The notes beneath the pieces were generated by a model. It was given only the letters and a program-made list of their open reading frames with translations, was not told the DNA's origin and did not search any database. From contig NZ_KV823406.1 in assembly GCF_001815935.1 (NCBI RefSeq), positions 62,001 through 126,000 of the forward strand: a stretch of DNA of 64,000 bases. Direction: 5' to 3'. Made by a program: the position numbers and the translations under genes. The number at the start of each line of letters is the position of its first letter. Position 1 is the stretch's first letter. The DNA is from Corynebacterium sp. HMSC04H06. Lineage in GTDB: Bacteria; Actinomycetota; Actinomycetes; Mycobacteriales; Mycobacteriaceae. This document shows positions 60,956-64,000 of the stretch, piece after piece.

Positions 60956-63900
60956 ACGTGACATTATGCGCGAAGAGCGCCTGGAAGAGACCATCTGCGA
61001 GTCGTTGCAATCCAGCGGCTGGATTTATGAACCGGGAATGAAGGACACTAGCTGGGATGCACGCCTGGGGCTGTTCCCCGGCTGATGTGTTGCACTGGCT
61101 TTCTACCCAGTACCCAGAGGACTACGCCAAAGCCGTACCGCAGGATGCCCCTGAAGCAACGCGGGAGAATGCGGAGAGGTTGCTGCTGGAGTACGTCGCC
61201 AAGCGGCTCGAATCCGCAACGCGCAAGGACGCACAGACCGGACGCATCCGTGGCGGCCTGCTGGGTACTCTGCGCGAGGGCTTCAAGTACGCGCAGCCTA
61301 ACGCGCGCTCAGCCACCTTTGGCCCCATGGTGGCGTTCCCACCAGCTAATCCGCTCAGTGTGTCTGCTGCCAAGCGAGCACAGGACAACCGCCTGCGCAT
61401 TATCCGCCAGGTTCACTTTGACACTACCAGCGGCGAGACACTGGATCTCGTTGCCACGGTTAACGGCATTCCGGTAGCCACGTTTGAGTTGAAGACGGAC
61501 AACACGCAGTCAGTGGCTCATGCGATAAAGCAGTACCGCAAGGATCGTGTGCCGTCAAAGAATCGCCGCGTACTCCTGCCGGGGCGCGCACTGGTTCACT
61601 TCGCAGTGTCGAATGACGAGGTGTACATGACCACCGCGCTTCACGGCAACGAGACGAGGTTCCTGCCGTTTAATCAGGGACATGACGGCGCAGGCGGAAA
61701 CCCGCCGATTGCGGATAAGTCAGCTACGTCCTACTTGTGGGAGCAGGTGTTGCAGCCGAGGCTACTGCTGCGCATCTTGAGCGACTTCGCGGTATGGGAG
61801 CCGAATTCCACGTCCAAGCGCGGTGCGAAAGGTACCTTGATTTTCCCGCGCTTCCACCAGCTGCGCGCGGTGGAGAAAGTCACCACCGATGTCGCCGAGC
61901 GTGGCGCTGGCGGGCGCTACCTCATCGAGCACTCCGCAGGCTCAGGCAAGACAAAGACCATTGCGTGGCTTGCGCACCGCCTAATTAGGCAGGTGGCCGA
62001 GGACGGCACCAAGACCTTTGATTCCGTCATCGTGGTCACCGACCGCACAGCACTCGACACCAACATTCGCCAGGACATGCAGGCACTAGCGGCATCGCGC
62101 GGACTGGTGGTCTCGGTCGGTGAAAACTCTGGTGCTAAGTCGCCACAGCTGCGCGAAGCACTGGTAGAGGGCGGGCACATCATCACCTGTACGTTACAGA
62201 CCTTCCCGTACGTGCTCTCACTGCTCGATGATGATCCGGATATTCAGGGCCGCAACTGGTGCGTGATTGCAGATGAAGCGCACTCTTCACAGACTGGTTC
62301 CTCCGCCTCGGCGCTGCGCGAGCTTCTCGCTGAGGTTGAGCTAGATGATTCGGAGGACTACACCGCTGATGACCTGCTAGAGCTGCGCCAGGAAGCAGTC
62401 GCTACCGCATCAAACATGACTTTTGTAGCGCTCACGGCCACGCCGAAGGGCAAGACCCTTAGGCTGTTCGGCACCCAGACCCCGGACGGCCACTACATCG
62501 CCTTCGACACGTACCCGATGGGTCAGGCCATTGCCGAGGGCTTCATCATGGACGTGCTTACCAACTACTCCACCTACACCATGTGGGCGGAAGTCCGCGA
62601 CGAGTTGGGACGAACCGAAGAGGTAGATCAGTCCGAAGCAGTCTCCGACATGGTGCGTTTTGTCCGCCTGCACCCGACCTCCATTGCACAAAAAGTTGAG
62701 GTCGTTGTAGAGCACTACCGCCGCAACGTGGCCCACCACCTCGACGGCCAGGCACGTGCCATGGTGGTGACCTCCTCGCGCAAGGCAGCAGTGCACTGGG
62801 CGCGTGAGATGAACCGCTACATCAGCGAAAAAGGCTACGAGTTTCACTCGCTCGTGGCGTTCTCCGACGCGGTGCGTATGGAGGACGAAGCAGAGCCGGT
62901 CACCGAAGTCAGCATGAACGGCGAATCCGATGTAGAGCGCGCCTTCAAAGACGACGATCAGGACTACCGCGTGCTCATTGTGGCTAACAAGTTCCAGACC
63001 GGATTTAACGAGCCGCGACTGTGCGCGATGTATGTGGACAAGCACCTCTCTGGTGTCGCAACGGTGCAAACACTCTCACGCCTGAACCGAATTTATCCGA
63101 AGAAGCCTGCCCCGATGGTGGTCGATTTCGTCAATGATCCCAAACTCATTGAGGCTGATTTCAAGCGCTACTACCAGGGCGCGGTAATTGACACCGACAT
63201 TGACCCTAATTCCCTGCACACGCTAGCAGATGAACTCGATACCGCGGGGTACTACGACTCCGACGAGATGAATAAGGTTGCCGAAGCCTACATGCCAGGC
63301 GAGGACTCAGAAAATCTGCGCGGTGCGGCCAATACGATTCTTGACCGCTGGCGCTCAGACCGAAACTCCACCGATAAGGACACCCGCGAGCGCGCCAAAG
63401 ATTTCAGGGCACACGTCCTCAAATATCGGCACGCCTACGAGTTCCTCTCCCAGATCATTGCCTACGCCGATGGTGACGTGTCACGCCGCGCCATGTTGTG
63501 TAGCGTGCTGGAGCCGAACCTGCACATCACCGAGCTCGACGACGATGAAGACTTCCTGACAGGTGTCACCCTAGCCGGTGTCGCCATTGCCCAGAGCGGC
63601 GTAGAGGAAGACTATAGCGTGAGGAACAGTGAACTAGAACCGTTGAATGTCCCTGAGTTCACGGTTCGTCTTGGTGAGCCGAAAACCCCACTACGCGCGG
63701 CTTTTGACGAAGCCGTTGAAAAAGTCAACGACATCTTCTCCATGGCAGGTGTAGATGTCAACAGTGATGAAACCGCGCAGATGATTGTTGCTGCCTGGGG
63801 AACATTGTCCTCCAGTCCAGTAGCGGTGCGTCTGGGCAAAGAGAACAACCGCGAGCAGCTCAAACGCTCGCGCAAGTTCCAGCAGGAAGCCACCAGCGCC

Positions 63901-64000
63901 ATCTTCGACGGCATCGAACAACGCAAACAGCGCGACGCGCTGCTTACCACCGACCGCGACGTGCTACGCAACGTGATTTCCACCTTGGCTGAAATCATGG
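60948..64000 (+). pseudogene. hsdR: Type I restriction subunit, frameshifted near its start; 3' end outside window
   Basis: The ATG at 60948 (M-P-K-R-D-I-M-R-E-E-R) has AAGGA 9 bases upstream. The frame reads W-D-A-R-L-G-L-F-P-G and stops at 61083-61085. One extra base in CCCCGG (61076-61081) causes this; in the next frame the protein continues A-D-V-L-H-W-L-S-T and stays open to 64000. That part has the nuclease motif E-L-K-T near 61488, Walker A H-S-A-G-S-G-K-T near 61930, and D-E-A-H near 62274. A restart at the GTG at 61087 would lack the first 46 residues. Restriction may be off, phase-variable, or the base a sequencing error. Confidence 0.85.

Noticed and set aside
1-64000. CRISPR arrays, rRNA genes, insertion sequences and prophage
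   Set aside because: No regularly spaced repeats, rRNA-like sequence, transposase or phage structural gene was found in the window.

Overview
The window is a stretch of Corynebacterium chromosome. GC is high by eye, roughly the low-to-mid 60s percent. The genus call rests on several loci together: mycothiol ligase mshC, a pupylation cluster (arc-dop-pup-pafA-pafBC) with no proteasome genes beside it, separate lnt/ppm2 and ppm1 genes, odhI with its paired N-terminal threonines, ftsR, and secA2. The species cannot be named from sequence alone. Gene order resembles the C. glutamicum stretch from lppL/uppP to secA2, with differences: fhs is present after the Dcu carrier and no metH is seen between mshC and hisE.

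Layout. 1-8.6 kb: partial lipoprotein, uppP, mshC, a small acidic protein, a HAD hydrolase, hisE-hisG, and aspA followed by a Dcu-type C4-dicarboxylate carrier. 8.7-13.7 kb: fhs, a RecB-like nuclease, an M18 aminopeptidase and trmI. 13.7-25 kb: arc-dop-pup-pafA-pafB-pafC-tatA-tatC-helY, the protein-tagging cluster running into twin-arginine export and a helicase. 25-34.9 kb: a trypsin-like protease divergent from an M24 peptidase, a DprE2-like SDR, an unknown protein, fxsA, lnt-ppm1, a sugar-ABC ATPase, rbpA, a zinc-finger-like protein, a YceI protein and a tiny membrane protein. 35-43 kb: a 520-bp gene-free gap with two palindromes, an SRPBCC protein, a degenerate CFA-synthase-like protein, ndh, and a TPP-riboswitch thiM-thiE-thiD/tenA operon. 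42.5-49.5 kb: a methyltransferase, corA, a thioesterase, gnd, a DEAD-box helicase, a conserved protein and a membrane-anchored VWA-like protein. 49.8-55 kb (minus strand): secA2-odhI-ftsR-DUF151 nuclease-MerR. 55-56.7 kb: an alpha/beta hydrolase-OsmC fusion and a YchJ protein.

From 56.8 kb the character changes. A tRNA-Pro(GGG) gene and strong terminator are followed by about 870 bp of decayed sequence, including an ORF broken at a run of eight C. Then comes a type I restriction-modification operon, hsdM-hsdS-hsdR. The second target-recognition domain of HsdS is clearly AT-rich, and hsdR carries a +1 frameshift after 45 codons. This looks like an accessory island beside a tRNA gene, with methylation and specificity intact and restriction possibly switched off.

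A recurrent feature is leaderless transcription. At thirteen genes a recognisable -10 hexamer lies only 6-8 bases upstream of the start codon, which puts the predicted transcript start on or next to the first base of the gene. This pattern was used to settle several start codons.
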